From DAIRET01 sp036795455 (lineage in GTDB: Bacteria > Bacteroidota > Ignavibacteria > Ignavibacteriales > Ignavibacteriaceae), in the NCBI GenBank assembly GCA_036795455.1, contig DAIRET010000004.1, forward strand, positions 1 through 50,313: DNA of 50,313 bases, in the 5' to 3' direction. The position numbers and the translations under genes were made by a program. The notes under the pieces are model-generated. The model made no database searches, had not been told where the DNA came from, and saw only the letters and a program-made list of their open reading frames with translations. Below are positions 24,545-33,284 of this stretch, piece after piece. How positions within the stretch are numbered: position 1 is the first letter of the stretch; the number at the start of each line of letters is the position of its first letter.

Positions 24545-25924
24545 ATGGATAAGAAAGTTGTAATTTTAGGTGCAGGCATTTCCGGTTTAACAACCGGATA
24601 TTGGCTGAAAAAAAGCGGTTTTGATGTTACAATCCTTGAAAAGCGGATTGAGCCGGGCGGAAGTATGGAAAGCGTTATCGAAAACGGATTCCTTTTTGAC
24701 CGCGGACCGAATAGCGGGCTTGAAACATCACCGTTGGTAAGTCAGTTAGTTGAAGAACTCGGGTTAAAGAATGAGTTTATTTACGCAAATAAGAAGGGGA
24801 ATAAAAGGTATATTCTCCGTAACGGTGAACTCCACGCCCTCCCGATGAGTATGAAATCATTCATTAAAACAAAACTTTTTTCAACAAAGGCAAAAATACG
24901 ATTATTTGCCGAACCATTTATTGGCAGATCTGCCGACGGTTATTACCAGAGTATTGCACAATTTGTAAAAAGAAGACTTGGGCAGGAATTTTTAGATTAT
25001 GCCATCAATCCTTTTGTAGCCGGTGTTTATGCCGGTAAACCGGAAGAATTAAGCGTAAAATCGGCATTCCCGAAGTTATACGCACTTGAGGAAAAATACG
25101 GTGGATTAATGATCGGCACTATCCGTTCAATTAGGGAAAGAAGGAAAAGAAAAGAGAAATCTAAGCATAGTGCAAAAATGTTCTCTTTTAAAAATGGAAT
25201 TCAAATCCTACCTAAAAAATTAGCAGAAACTTTTGGTAGTAAACTGCTTTTTGATTGCGAGGTTACTGCAATAGAAAAACTTGCCGGTGGTTATTTATTA
25301 AAGTATGACAAAAACGGACTACCGGGAGAAATCCGGGCTGATGCAGTAATTTCGACAATCACGGCTTATACTTTATCCGACTTGATGAAAAATTATGACA
25401 AAGAACTTTCGCATCAACTTGAAATGATTTATCATCCGCCCGTTCTGGTTTTGTTTTTGACTTACCCTGTATCAAGTATTGAGCAGCCGTTGGATGGATT
25501 CGGGTTTTTAATCCCGGAAAAAGAAAGAATGAGTTTTTTGGGTGCAATATGGAGTTCAGTAATCTTTGAAAAACGCGCCCCGGAAGGGAAGGCTTCTTTT
25601 ACATTGTTTGTTGGTGGTTCAAGAAATGCAGACCTGTTAAAGCTGGATAAGGAATATTTAATTGATATTGTGATTACCGAGTTTAATAAGGTAATGGGGA
25701 TTAATGAAAAACCGTTATCAATTTCTTCAAGGTATTGGGAGAAAGCAATTCCGCAGTACAATATCGGTTATGTTGAAGTTGAAAAATATTTCGATGAATT
25801 TGAAAAACAAAATCCCGGTTTTTTCCTCAGCGGAAATTTTAGGGGTGGTATTTCGGTAGGTGATTGTATAAAAAACTCGGAGCCTACTGCACGAAAAGTA
25901 GAAGAATATTTTAAGAAAAAATAA
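24545..25924 (+). CDS. hemG: Protoporphyrinogen oxidase (oxygen-dependent flavoprotein type, HemY-like)
   Basis: The 459-residue flavoprotein oxidises protoporphyrinogen IX to protoporphyrin IX. An FAD Rossmann motif opens it (VILGAGISGLTTGYWLKKSG), followed by the family's LFDRGPNSGLETSP-like segment and a C-terminal FLSGNFRGGISVGDCIKNSE that closes the FAD site. Length and both ends match the HemY/PPOX family, which annotation systems often name hemG. The O2-dependent enzyme suggests at least microaerobic heme synthesis, though other acceptors cannot be ruled out. It is 17 bases upstream of hemB. Confidence 0.93.
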   Translation: MDKKVVILGAGISGLTTGYWLKKSGFDVTILEKRIEPGGSMESVIENGFLFDRGPNSGLETSPLVSQLVEELGLKNEFIYANKKGNKRYILRNGELHALPMSMKSFIKTKLFSTKAKIRLFAEPFIGRSADGYYQSIAQFVKRRLGQEFLDYAINPFVAGVYAGKPEELSVKSAFPKLYALEEKYGGLMIGTIRSIRERRKRKEKSKHSAKMFSFKNGIQILPKKLAETFGSKLLFDCEVTAIEKLAGGYLLKYDKNGLPGEIRADAVISTITAYTLSDLMKNYDKELSHQLEMIYHPPVLVLFLTYPVSSIEQPLDGFGFLIPEKERMSFLGAIWSSVIFEKRAPEGKASFTLFVGGSRNADLLKLDKEYLIDIVITEFNKVMGINEKPLSISSRYWEKAIPQYNIGYVEVEKYFDEFEKQNPGFFLSGNFRGGISVGDCIKNSEPTARKVEEYFKKK

Positions 25925-25941
25925 ACTAATGAGAGGCTAAT

Positions 25942-26928
25942 ATGGCAGTTTACCCGGTTAAAAGATTAAGAAGATTACGATACAACCCGATTGTTCGGGA
26001 CATGGTACGCGAAACCCGCTTAAATAAAGATGATTTGATTTACCCGTTATTCGTTGTTCCCGGGCAGAATATTAAAAACCCGGTTAAATCAATGCCGGGT
26101 GTGTTTCAACTATCGATTGATAAACTTGTTGAAGAATGTAAAGAGTTGGTTCAACTCGGTATTCCGGCAATAATACTGTTCGGCATCCCGGAACATAAAG
26201 ACGAGAAAGGTTCGGAAGCTTATAACCCGAACGGAATAATTCAGCAGGCGGTTAGAGCAATAAAAGCTAATGTTGAAAACCTGCTTGTAATTACGGATGT
26301 CTGTTTGTGTGAGTATACATCCCACGGACATTGCGGAGTATTAAACGGTGATGAAGTTTTGAATGATGAGACGGTTTCGCTGCTCGCAAAAGAAGCAATT
26401 TCTCATGCAGAAGCGGGTGCAGATATAATTGCACCTTCGGATATGATGGATGGAAGAGTAGCTGCAATACGGAAAGCACTTGATTATAAAGGATTCACAA
26501 AAACTCCCATTCTCAGTTACGCAGCAAAATATGCTTCAGGTTATTACGGTCCATTCAGAGATGCGGCAGAATCAACCCCCGCATTTGGAGATAGACGCTC
26601 ACACCAGATGGATATTGCAAACGGTAATGAAGCCTTGCGCGAGGTAGAATCCGATATTGAAGAGGGAGCGGATATTGTAATGGTGAAGCCTGCGGGGGCG
26701 TATCTTGATATCATTTACCGTGTGAAAGAGAAATTCGGATTGCCGACTGCAGCTTACCAGGTAAGCGGCGAATATTCAATGATTAAAGCTGCTGGAATTA
26801 ACGGCTGGATTGACGAAGAAAGAGTGATGATTGAATCACTTACGGCAATCAAACGAGCCGGAGCAGATATGATTCTAACATATTTTGCTAAAGATGTCGC
26901 AATTTACTTGAATAGAAACAAAATATAG
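25942..26928 (+). CDS. hemB: Delta-aminolevulinic acid dehydratase (porphobilinogen synthase)
   Basis: HemB condenses two 5-aminolevulinate molecules to porphobilinogen. The 328-residue TIM barrel has both active-site lysines: SYAAKYASGYYGPFRDA and MVKPAGAYLD. VCLCEYTSHGHCGVL carries the Cys-x-Cys and third Cys of the zinc-binding class, so the enzyme should be Zn-dependent. A GAGAGG ribosome site precedes the ATG. It follows hemG closely and the block probably ends at the hairpin 12 bases past its stop. Confidence 0.97.
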   Translation: MAVYPVKRLRRLRYNPIVRDMVRETRLNKDDLIYPLFVVPGQNIKNPVKSMPGVFQLSIDKLVEECKELVQLGIPAIILFGIPEHKDEKGSEAYNPNGIIQQAVRAIKANVENLLVITDVCLCEYTSHGHCGVLNGDEVLNDETVSLLAKEAISHAEAGADIIAPSDMMDGRVAAIRKALDYKGFTKTPILSYAAKYASGYYGPFRDAAESTPAFGDRRSHQMDIANGNEALREVESDIEEGADIVMVKPAGAYLDIIYRVKEKFGLPTAAYQVSGEYSMIKAAGINGWIDEERVMIESLTAIKRAGADMILTYFAKDVAIYLNRNKI

Positions 26929-26939
26929 AGAATTTCAAC

Positions 26940-26972
26940 TTGCTCTTGCAGGGAAACAAGCTGCAAGAGCAA
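26940..26972 (+). terminator. Hairpin after hemB, possible terminator
   Basis: A perfect 12-bp stem (TTGCTCTTGCAG at 26940-26951, CTGCAAGAGCAA at 26961-26972) with a 9-base loop lies just after hemB. No U-run follows on either strand, so it is not a textbook intrinsic terminator. It may instead protect the 3' end or act with Rho. Confidence 0.5.
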
Positions 26973-27095
26973 ATCCCTAAATTCCGTAAATAACATAAAT
27001 TAACCGGTTAATACTGCAATTTTATGTTGATTTCCCCCCCTCTAAAGCAGTATATTTGCAAGTTAAATTTTATATTTTCTAGGAATTGTTTATTG

Positions 27096-29687
27096 ATGAA
27101 CTTCTTTCATATTAGGTTCTTGTTTATACTTACTTTATTTACTTTGGGGGCTAAAACTACATCCTTTTCACAAATAATTTTTAGAAATCCCCCCAATTTT
27201 AGCACAGAAATAAAAGATATCTCCTTTTTAGATTATTCCGGTTCAAGAAGCAGTATTCTTCTTAACGGGATGTGGGAGGTGTATAATGAGAAGCAGCCGG
27301 AGAAAAAGACAAAAATTACAGTTCCTTCAATTTTTGAAGGAGATGGAGAATTATATTTTAGAAAAACCTTCAAAATCAGCGAAATTGACCTAAAAAAGAA
27401 TAATCTTGAAATCCATTTCCTCGGGTTAAGCTACTCGGCGGATGTATCAATTAACAACAATCTAATTTACAGGCATCCGGGTGGAGAAATGCCGTTCTCC
27501 TTTATTTTACCCCGCGACCTACTTAAAAATAATGAAATTAACACGCTTACATTAAAAGTTACATCTAAACTGGAAGTTCAAAGTACAATCCCGTTGAAAC
27601 ATAGATTCCTTTTTCCTCAAAAAGCCGGGGGGATTTTCCGTGATGTTGTGATAAGGGTGATTCCAAATATTCATATCTCCAAATTCCAGTTCAATTATGA
27701 CTTCAGTACAGGTTCATCCGTTCCGGTAATAAAAATTATCTCGAAACTGGAGAATAAAGAATACCAGGCAGTACCGGATACACTATTAAAGGGTAACATA
27801 TTTGAAATTAAATATGGTGTAAAATCCGACACAGGAAAGAGTTTTATTGCATCTTCAACCCAGTCTTTGGAATTAAAGAAAGGGAAAGAAACAATATTCG
27901 AGAGAAGCCTGAATGTTCCGGGGATTTCACTATGGTCAACCAATAATCCTGTGAACTATAGAGTGTCATTGCAGATTTTGATGAATGGAGAGATAATTGA
28001 TGAAATAGAAAAACCCGTTTCTTTTTATTCGCTTAAGGCTGCCGAAGATTCATTACTGTTGAATGGTAAAAAATTCCAATTAAACGGGGTTACTTATATT
28101 CCTTCCAACCAAAACTTCGGACCGGTTTTCAATTATTCCGATATGGAACGGGATATTAGGATGATAAAAGAAATTGGTTTTAATTCCGTCCGCTTTTCAA
28201 AATCGGTTCCTCACCCGTACTATTTATATTTATGCGAAAAGTACGGATTGCTGGCTTTTATCGAAATGCCGCTTCAATCGATTCCGGGTAAATTGACAGG
28301 TGAATCACTATTTTTAGAGAGAAGTCTTAATTATCTTGATAGATTTATTAATGCCTATATGAATTATTCCGCTGTTGCCGGAATAGGGTTGGGTGGCTCC
28401 TACGTTGGTGCATCGGAATTACACATTCAATACTTGAACAGGTTAGCGGAATCAGCAAAGAAAACACTCCCGTCAAAATTAATTTATGCTTCCTTTGCAT
28501 TAGGACATATAAGCGAAATACCGAGCCTTGATTTTTATGGGTTGGAATTATTCAATAACCCGATAACAGAATCAGAAAAAGTATATCTTGATTTACAGCA
28601 CTTATTCGGTACGGGAAAAGTTTTTATAAGCGAAGCCGGTTATATAGCTAATATCGGGACGTCAAGCGGTTATACAACTCCCCATTCATACGAAGCTCAA
28701 GCAGAATTTTTTGAGAAGATACTTGATTATTCGGAAAATAATTATCACGCCGGCTACTTTTTTAATACGATGTTTGATTATCGGAGCGATTATAACTCAA
28801 TTGTTTCCGGGTACAGTAAAGAAAAACAGGTTGCTCTCGGTATCGTAGATGAAGAGAGAAAAACTAACCGGATTACATACAAGGTAATCTATTCGAGGCT
28901 GCATAACCTTGAAAAAGTTACAATCCCGATGGGAGTTAAAAAAGATGATGCCCCGATGGTATTCATAGTATTCGGGCTGGTGCTTGCAATTTTTATGGGA
29001 TTCCTTGTAAACTCAGGGAGAAAATTTAGAGAGGACGCTACACGGGCACTATTAAGACCGTACAACTTTTTTGCCGATATAAGAGATTTAAGAATCATAT
29101 CCGGTCTTCAAACTACTCTGCTCGCGATTATTGTTGCAGCGGTTTGGGGATTAATAAAAGCAAGTTTTCTATATAGCCATAAGACAAATGTTTTACTTGA
29201 AAAAATATTACTTGCATTCGGATCAAACCGGCTTATTAATTTTACAAGCTATCTTACATGGAATCCCGGAGAATCGCTTTTATGGCTTACAATTTTCTTT
29301 TTTATCTCGATTTTTATAATCGCAATAATAATTAAAGTCTTCTCATTCTTTGTAATGAATAGAGTGTTTTTCAGCAATGCATATTTTACCACGGTATGGG
29401 CATTTCTACCGTCTGTTTTATTAATCCCGCTTGCAATAGTGTTATACAGGTTACTTGACACAGCTATCTTTACCGAGTACCTTTATATATTACTCGTAAT
29501 CGTCGGGCTATGGATTTTCTACAGGCTGTTAAAAGGAATTTTCGTTATATACGATGTCTCTGCCGGGAAGGTATATTTTTATTCTTTTATCTTTTTCCTG
29601 GTGGTAATCGGCAGTATAATGCTCTACTTCCAACTTAATGAGAATACAATTGATTTCGTGTTTCAATCACTTAAAGAGCGGTTTTAA
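27096..29687 (+). CDS. Membrane-anchored glycoside hydrolase family 2-like protein
   Basis: From ATG 27096 the protein has 863 residues. A signal peptide (to about 26) is followed by GH2-style domains: a jelly-roll (about 50-190: LNGMWEVYNEK, PSIFEGDGELYFRKTF, AGGIFRDVVIRVIP), an Ig-like sandwich, and a TIM barrel (about 315-610: LNGKKFQLNGVTYIP, FNSVRFSKSVPHPYYLYLCE). The nucleophile region FISEAGYI keeps its Glu, about residue 513. The acid/base position, normally an Asn-Glu pair, reads GLGGSYVG and lacks it. About six membrane helices fill residues 620-863. The start is chosen by AGGA upstream and the signal peptide; an in-frame ATG at 27024 is less likely. It may be a weak or non-catalytic glycan-binding protein. 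smc follows three bases later. Confidence 0.75.
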   Translation: MNFFHIRFLFILTLFTLGAKTTSFSQIIFRNPPNFSTEIKDISFLDYSGSRSSILLNGMWEVYNEKQPEKKTKITVPSIFEGDGELYFRKTFKISEIDLKKNNLEIHFLGLSYSADVSINNNLIYRHPGGEMPFSFILPRDLLKNNEINTLTLKVTSKLEVQSTIPLKHRFLFPQKAGGIFRDVVIRVIPNIHISKFQFNYDFSTGSSVPVIKIISKLENKEYQAVPDTLLKGNIFEIKYGVKSDTGKSFIASSTQSLELKKGKETIFERSLNVPGISLWSTNNPVNYRVSLQILMNGEIIDEIEKPVSFYSLKAAEDSLLLNGKKFQLNGVTYIPSNQNFGPVFNYSDMERDIRMIKEIGFNSVRFSKSVPHPYYLYLCEKYGLLAFIEMPLQSIPGKLTGESLFLERSLNYLDRFINAYMNYSAVAGIGLGGSYVGASELHIQYLNRLAESAKKTLPSKLIYASFALGHISEIPSLDFYGLELFNNPITESEKVYLDLQHLFGTGKVFISEAGYIANIGTSSGYTTPHSYEAQAEFFEKILDYSENNYHAGYFFNTMFDYRSDYNSIVSGYSKEKQVALGIVDEERKTNRITYKVIYSRLHNLEKVTIPMGVKKDDAPMVFIVFGLVLAIFMGFLVNSGRKFREDATRALLRPYNFFADIRDLRIISGLQTTLLAIIVAAVWGLIKASFLYSHKTNVLLEKILLAFGSNRLINFTSYLTWNPGESLLWLTIFFFISIFIIAIIIKVFSFFVMNRVFFSNAYFTTVWAFLPSVLLIPLAIVLYRLLDTAIFTEYLYILLVIVGLWIFYRLLKGIFVIYDVSAGKVYFYSFIFFLVVIGSIMLYFQLNENTIDFVFQSLKERF

Positions 29688-29690
29688 TTT

Positions 29691-32600
29691 TTGTATCTAA
29701 AAAAACTTGAAATATTAGGCTTTAAATCTTTTCAACAGAGAACCATGATTAATTTCAATCACGGTTTAACGGCAGTTGTCGGTCCGAACGGGTGCGGTAA
29801 AACAAATATTGTTGATGCTATCCGATGGAGCCTTGGCGAGCAGAAAAGCAGTACGCTTCGCTCCGATAAAATGGAAAATGTGATATTCAACGGAACAGCA
29901 AATAAAAAGCCGATGGGAATGGCGGAAGTCTCCCTTACAATTGAAAATGATAGGGGAATCCTTCCGACAGAATATTCCGAAGTTTCAATTACAAGAAGGA
30001 TTTTCCGTTCGGGCGAAAGCGAATACCTTCTGAATAAAAATCTCTGCAGGTTAAAAGACATAACGAATCTTTTCATGGATACAGGGATGGGCTCTAATGC
30101 TTATTCGGTAATTGAATTGAAAATGGTTGAAACTATTCTTAGCAACCGGGCTGATGAACGAAGAACAATGTTTGAAGAAGCTGCCGGTGTTAATAAGTAC
30201 AAGCTGAGAAGAAGATTAACCCTGAAAAAACTTGATGAAGTTAAATCCGACCTTACGCGCGTAAACGATATTGTTACCGAAGTTGAAAAGAAAGTAAACA
30301 GCCTTGAAAGACAGGCTAAACGTGCCGATAAATATAACAAGCTTTCGTCTTCTTTAAGAGAACTTGAACTTGACCTTGCAGATAGAGAATATGCACTGTT
30401 TCATCGGAACAAAGCGGAGTTCAAGCTGGCAAAAGAGGAAGCGTTCTCAAAAAAGCTGAATCTTGAATCAGAGATTGCAAAGCTGGAAGACGAGATTGCC
30501 GAAATTAAAAAAGAGTTGTATGAAGTTGAACAATCCCTAAATAAAAAACGAACCGACATAACGGCACATACGGAAAAAATTCACTCTGTTCAACAGCATA
30601 TCTCGGTTTCTGAAGAGAGAAAAAAGTCCCTCGAAAGAAATATTGATAAGTATAAACAGGAAATTGAAGAGTTGAATTACCAGCTCGAAGTAATCGAAGA
30701 GGGGATTCAGGATAACAGCGAAAAACTCACTCAAACAGACCATCTTATTCAACTTAAAGAAAAAGAGAGAGAGGAAGTATCTGTAGAAGTAGATTCCCAA
30801 AAGAAAAACCTCGAACTAAAAAGAGCCTCTCTGAAGGTATTTGCCGAAAACAATCTGAACAAGTTTAAAGAAATTACCACCGAAGAGAATAAACTTCTTA
30901 ATGTTGAAAAATCACTTGAACGAACAAACGCTTCTATTAATAAGTTAAATGAGAAAATTCAAACTCTTACTGGTAATATTGCCAAGACAGTCGGATTCCT
31001 TGAAGAATTATCGTTAGATAAAACAGATGTTGAGAAAAAACTGGCTGAAGCGGAAGATATTTATGCCAGGAAGCAGAAGGAAAAAGAAGAGTTAAATAAA
31101 AAACTATCCGGGCTAAAGGAGAACGAACTTACCGCAAGAAGTATTATCTCTTCGATAAAAGAAAAAATAAGTTTTCTTCAAAACCTGATTGACAATCTTG
31201 AGGGTTTTTCGAAAGGAGCGAAAGCTTTACTTGAAAATAAAGTGTGGACTACTGGCACAAAAAATCTACTTGCTAATATAGGGGACGCTGATGAGAAGTT
31301 TAAATTTGCAATTGAAGCCGCATTAAAAAACAATCTGAACAACATCCTTGTTGAAACAATTGACGAAGTGAAAAGAGGAATTGAATACCTTCAAATCTCC
31401 AATTTCGGTAAGGCTTCTTTTTATATCCCGGTATATAATAACAACGGACAGAAAACTTTACTTCAAAAAATCGAGGACTTTTTCATAAACAGAAAAATGA
31501 AAAAGATAATTAAAGAGAACGGTTTTTTGGGTTGGGCTTCGGAACTAATTAAAACGGATGAAAAATGGAAACCGTTTTTCAACAAAATCCTTTTCCGTAT
31601 TGCAGTTGTAGAAAACTTAGATGCTGCATTTGAACTTTCAAAAAAATACCCGGACTTCAATTTTACTACACTCAATGGTGATCTAATACATACATCAGGC
31701 GTAATTGAAGCTGGCTCCGCACCCAAACTTGACGACACTCTTTTCGGAAGAAAACAACTCCTTGAAAATTTAATAAAAGATATTCCTGCACGCGAAGCAA
31801 CCTTGAACAAATTAGTAAAAGAAATTGAACAAGTTGAAGAACAGATTGCTCAAATTGATTTAAAGGTTCTATCGGAAAAAGGAAGAATTCTGATTAACGA
31901 CCTTGCGAACGTTGAGAAACAGATTAGCCAGTTTGAATATGAAAAACAAAAAGCGGTTGACGAGATTGAGAAATCACGGCAGGAAATTCAAGAGCTTGTA
32001 ACCGTGTCCAACAGCTATGACAACGAAAGGGAATCCCTTTCTTCTGCGCTCTCGAAACTTGTGATTCAAAAGAAAGAAGCCGACGAAGAACGGGAAAGAA
32101 TTGAAGAAGAGTTCAAAGCGATTGAAACGGAATACAACAAAATTGTTGCCCGCAAAAACAATGTTGAACTTGAACATGAACGTCTATGCGGTTCAAAAAA
32201 GAATCTTGAAAGTTCGATTATCCACGGGGAACAAACTTTAGAAACCACAAAACGTTCTATTGAAAAAAGAGAAGCCGATATTAAAACAGCAGGGGAAGAA
32301 ATTTCAACCTTAACCGAAATATTATCCGAAAGAATAGAAGAACTTGATGAACTGGTTTATGATAAAGGAAAACTCGAATCTGAAAAAGAGATAATAGACG
32401 CACAGTTTAAATCAATCCGCGAGAATATAAGTACCCAGGAAAAGCTGCAAAGTCAATACCGTAAAGAGAGGGAAGCTGCCGGTAACGAGGTTCATTCTGC
32501 CGAAATGAGATTAAATGAAATTGACTTTAAGATAGAAAATTTAAAAAGCAGTGTAATGGAGAATTATTCAGTTCATCTTGAATTGAAGACGTTTGAAGAT

Positions 32601-33284
32601 TTGAGTATGTTTGATTTTAACTCCCGGCATACCGAAGTGCACGGCTTAAAGAACCAGATAAAAAACCTTGGTCCGATTAACTTACTTGCGTACTCGGAAT
32701 TTGAAGAAGAAAAGTCAAGGTTCGAGTTTTTAAACAAGCAAAGAAATGATTTACTTGAATCGGAAAAAGACCTTATCAGAACCATTGAAGAAATAAATAC
32801 AACTGCCCAGAGGCTTTTCTTAGAAACATTCGAAAAAATTAGGGATAATTTCATTAGAATATTCAGAAGCCTTTTCAATCCGGGTGATGAAGCTGATCTT
32901 AAATTAGAAGAAAGCATTGATCCGCTTGAAGGTAAAATCGAAATAATTGCAAAACCGAAAGGGAAGCGTCCGACTTCAATTGAGTTGTTATCCGGCGGAG
33001 AGAAAACACTTACGGCTATTGCACTACTATTTGCAATTTATCTCGTTAAGCCAAGTCCTTTCTGTATCCTTGATGAAATCGACGCGCCTCTTGATGATGC
33101 CAATGTTGATAGGTTTACAAAGATTTTAAAGGAATTTAGCACCAGTACTCAATTCATTGTTGTTACTCATAACAAAAGAACTATGGAAGCGTGCGATACT
33201 TTATACGGCGTTACAATGCAGGAAGAAGGGGTATCTAAAATTGTTAGTGTTAGATTTAATGAGGATTTGAGTGTCGTTGCATAA
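29691..33284 (+). CDS. smc: Chromosome segregation protein SMC
   Basis: The 1197-residue SMC ATPase compacts and resolves chromosomes as a dimer with ScpA/ScpB, which are not in the window. Walker A is GPNGCGKT (residues 31-38). Long coiled-coil arms (about 170-510 and 700-1010) flank a hinge near 520-690. The ABC signature LSGGEKTLTAIALLFAIY and Walker B FCILDEIDAPLDDANVDRF lie in the C-terminal head. The start is TTG at 29691, fixed by the family N-terminus YLKKLEILGFKSF and the lack of any later ATG before it. It begins three bases after the GH2-like gene and its 3' end overlaps the T9SS cargo gene by 14 bases. Confidence 0.97.
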   Translation: MYLKKLEILGFKSFQQRTMINFNHGLTAVVGPNGCGKTNIVDAIRWSLGEQKSSTLRSDKMENVIFNGTANKKPMGMAEVSLTIENDRGILPTEYSEVSITRRIFRSGESEYLLNKNLCRLKDITNLFMDTGMGSNAYSVIELKMVETILSNRADERRTMFEEAAGVNKYKLRRRLTLKKLDEVKSDLTRVNDIVTEVEKKVNSLERQAKRADKYNKLSSSLRELELDLADREYALFHRNKAEFKLAKEEAFSKKLNLESEIAKLEDEIAEIKKELYEVEQSLNKKRTDITAHTEKIHSVQQHISVSEERKKSLERNIDKYKQEIEELNYQLEVIEEGIQDNSEKLTQTDHLIQLKEKEREEVSVEVDSQKKNLELKRASLKVFAENNLNKFKEITTEENKLLNVEKSLERTNASINKLNEKIQTLTGNIAKTVGFLEELSLDKTDVEKKLAEAEDIYARKQKEKEELNKKLSGLKENELTARSIISSIKEKISFLQNLIDNLEGFSKGAKALLENKVWTTGTKNLLANIGDADEKFKFAIEAALKNNLNNILVETIDEVKRGIEYLQISNFGKASFYIPVYNNNGQKTLLQKIEDFFINRKMKKIIKENGFLGWASELIKTDEKWKPFFNKILFRIAVVENLDAAFELSKKYPDFNFTTLNGDLIHTSGVIEAGSAPKLDDTLFGRKQLLENLIKDIPAREATLNKLVKEIEQVEEQIAQIDLKVLSEKGRILINDLANVEKQISQFEYEKQKAVDEIEKSRQEIQELVTVSNSYDNERESLSSALSKLVIQKKEADEERERIEEEFKAIETEYNKIVARKNNVELEHERLCGSKKNLESSIIHGEQTLETTKRSIEKREADIKTAGEEISTLTEILSERIEELDELVYDKGKLESEKEIIDAQFKSIRENISTQEKLQSQYRKEREAAGNEVHSAEMRLNEIDFKIENLKSSVMENYSVHLELKTFEDLSMFDFNSRHTEVHGLKNQIKNLGPINLLAYSEFEEEKSRFEFLNKQRNDLLESEKDLIRTIEEINTTAQRLFLETFEKIRDNFIRIFRSLFNPGDEADLKLEESIDPLEGKIEIIAKPKGKRPTSIELLSGGEKTLTAIALLFAIYLVKPSPFCILDEIDAPLDDANVDRFTKILKEFSTSTQFIVVTHNKRTMEACDTLYGVTMQEEGVSKIVSVRFNEDLSVVA
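33261..33264 (+). promoter_or_regulatory. Ribosome binding site for the GTG start at 33271
   Basis: GAGG lies six bases before GTG 33271, inside the end of smc. It supports the GTG start. Confidence 0.6.
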
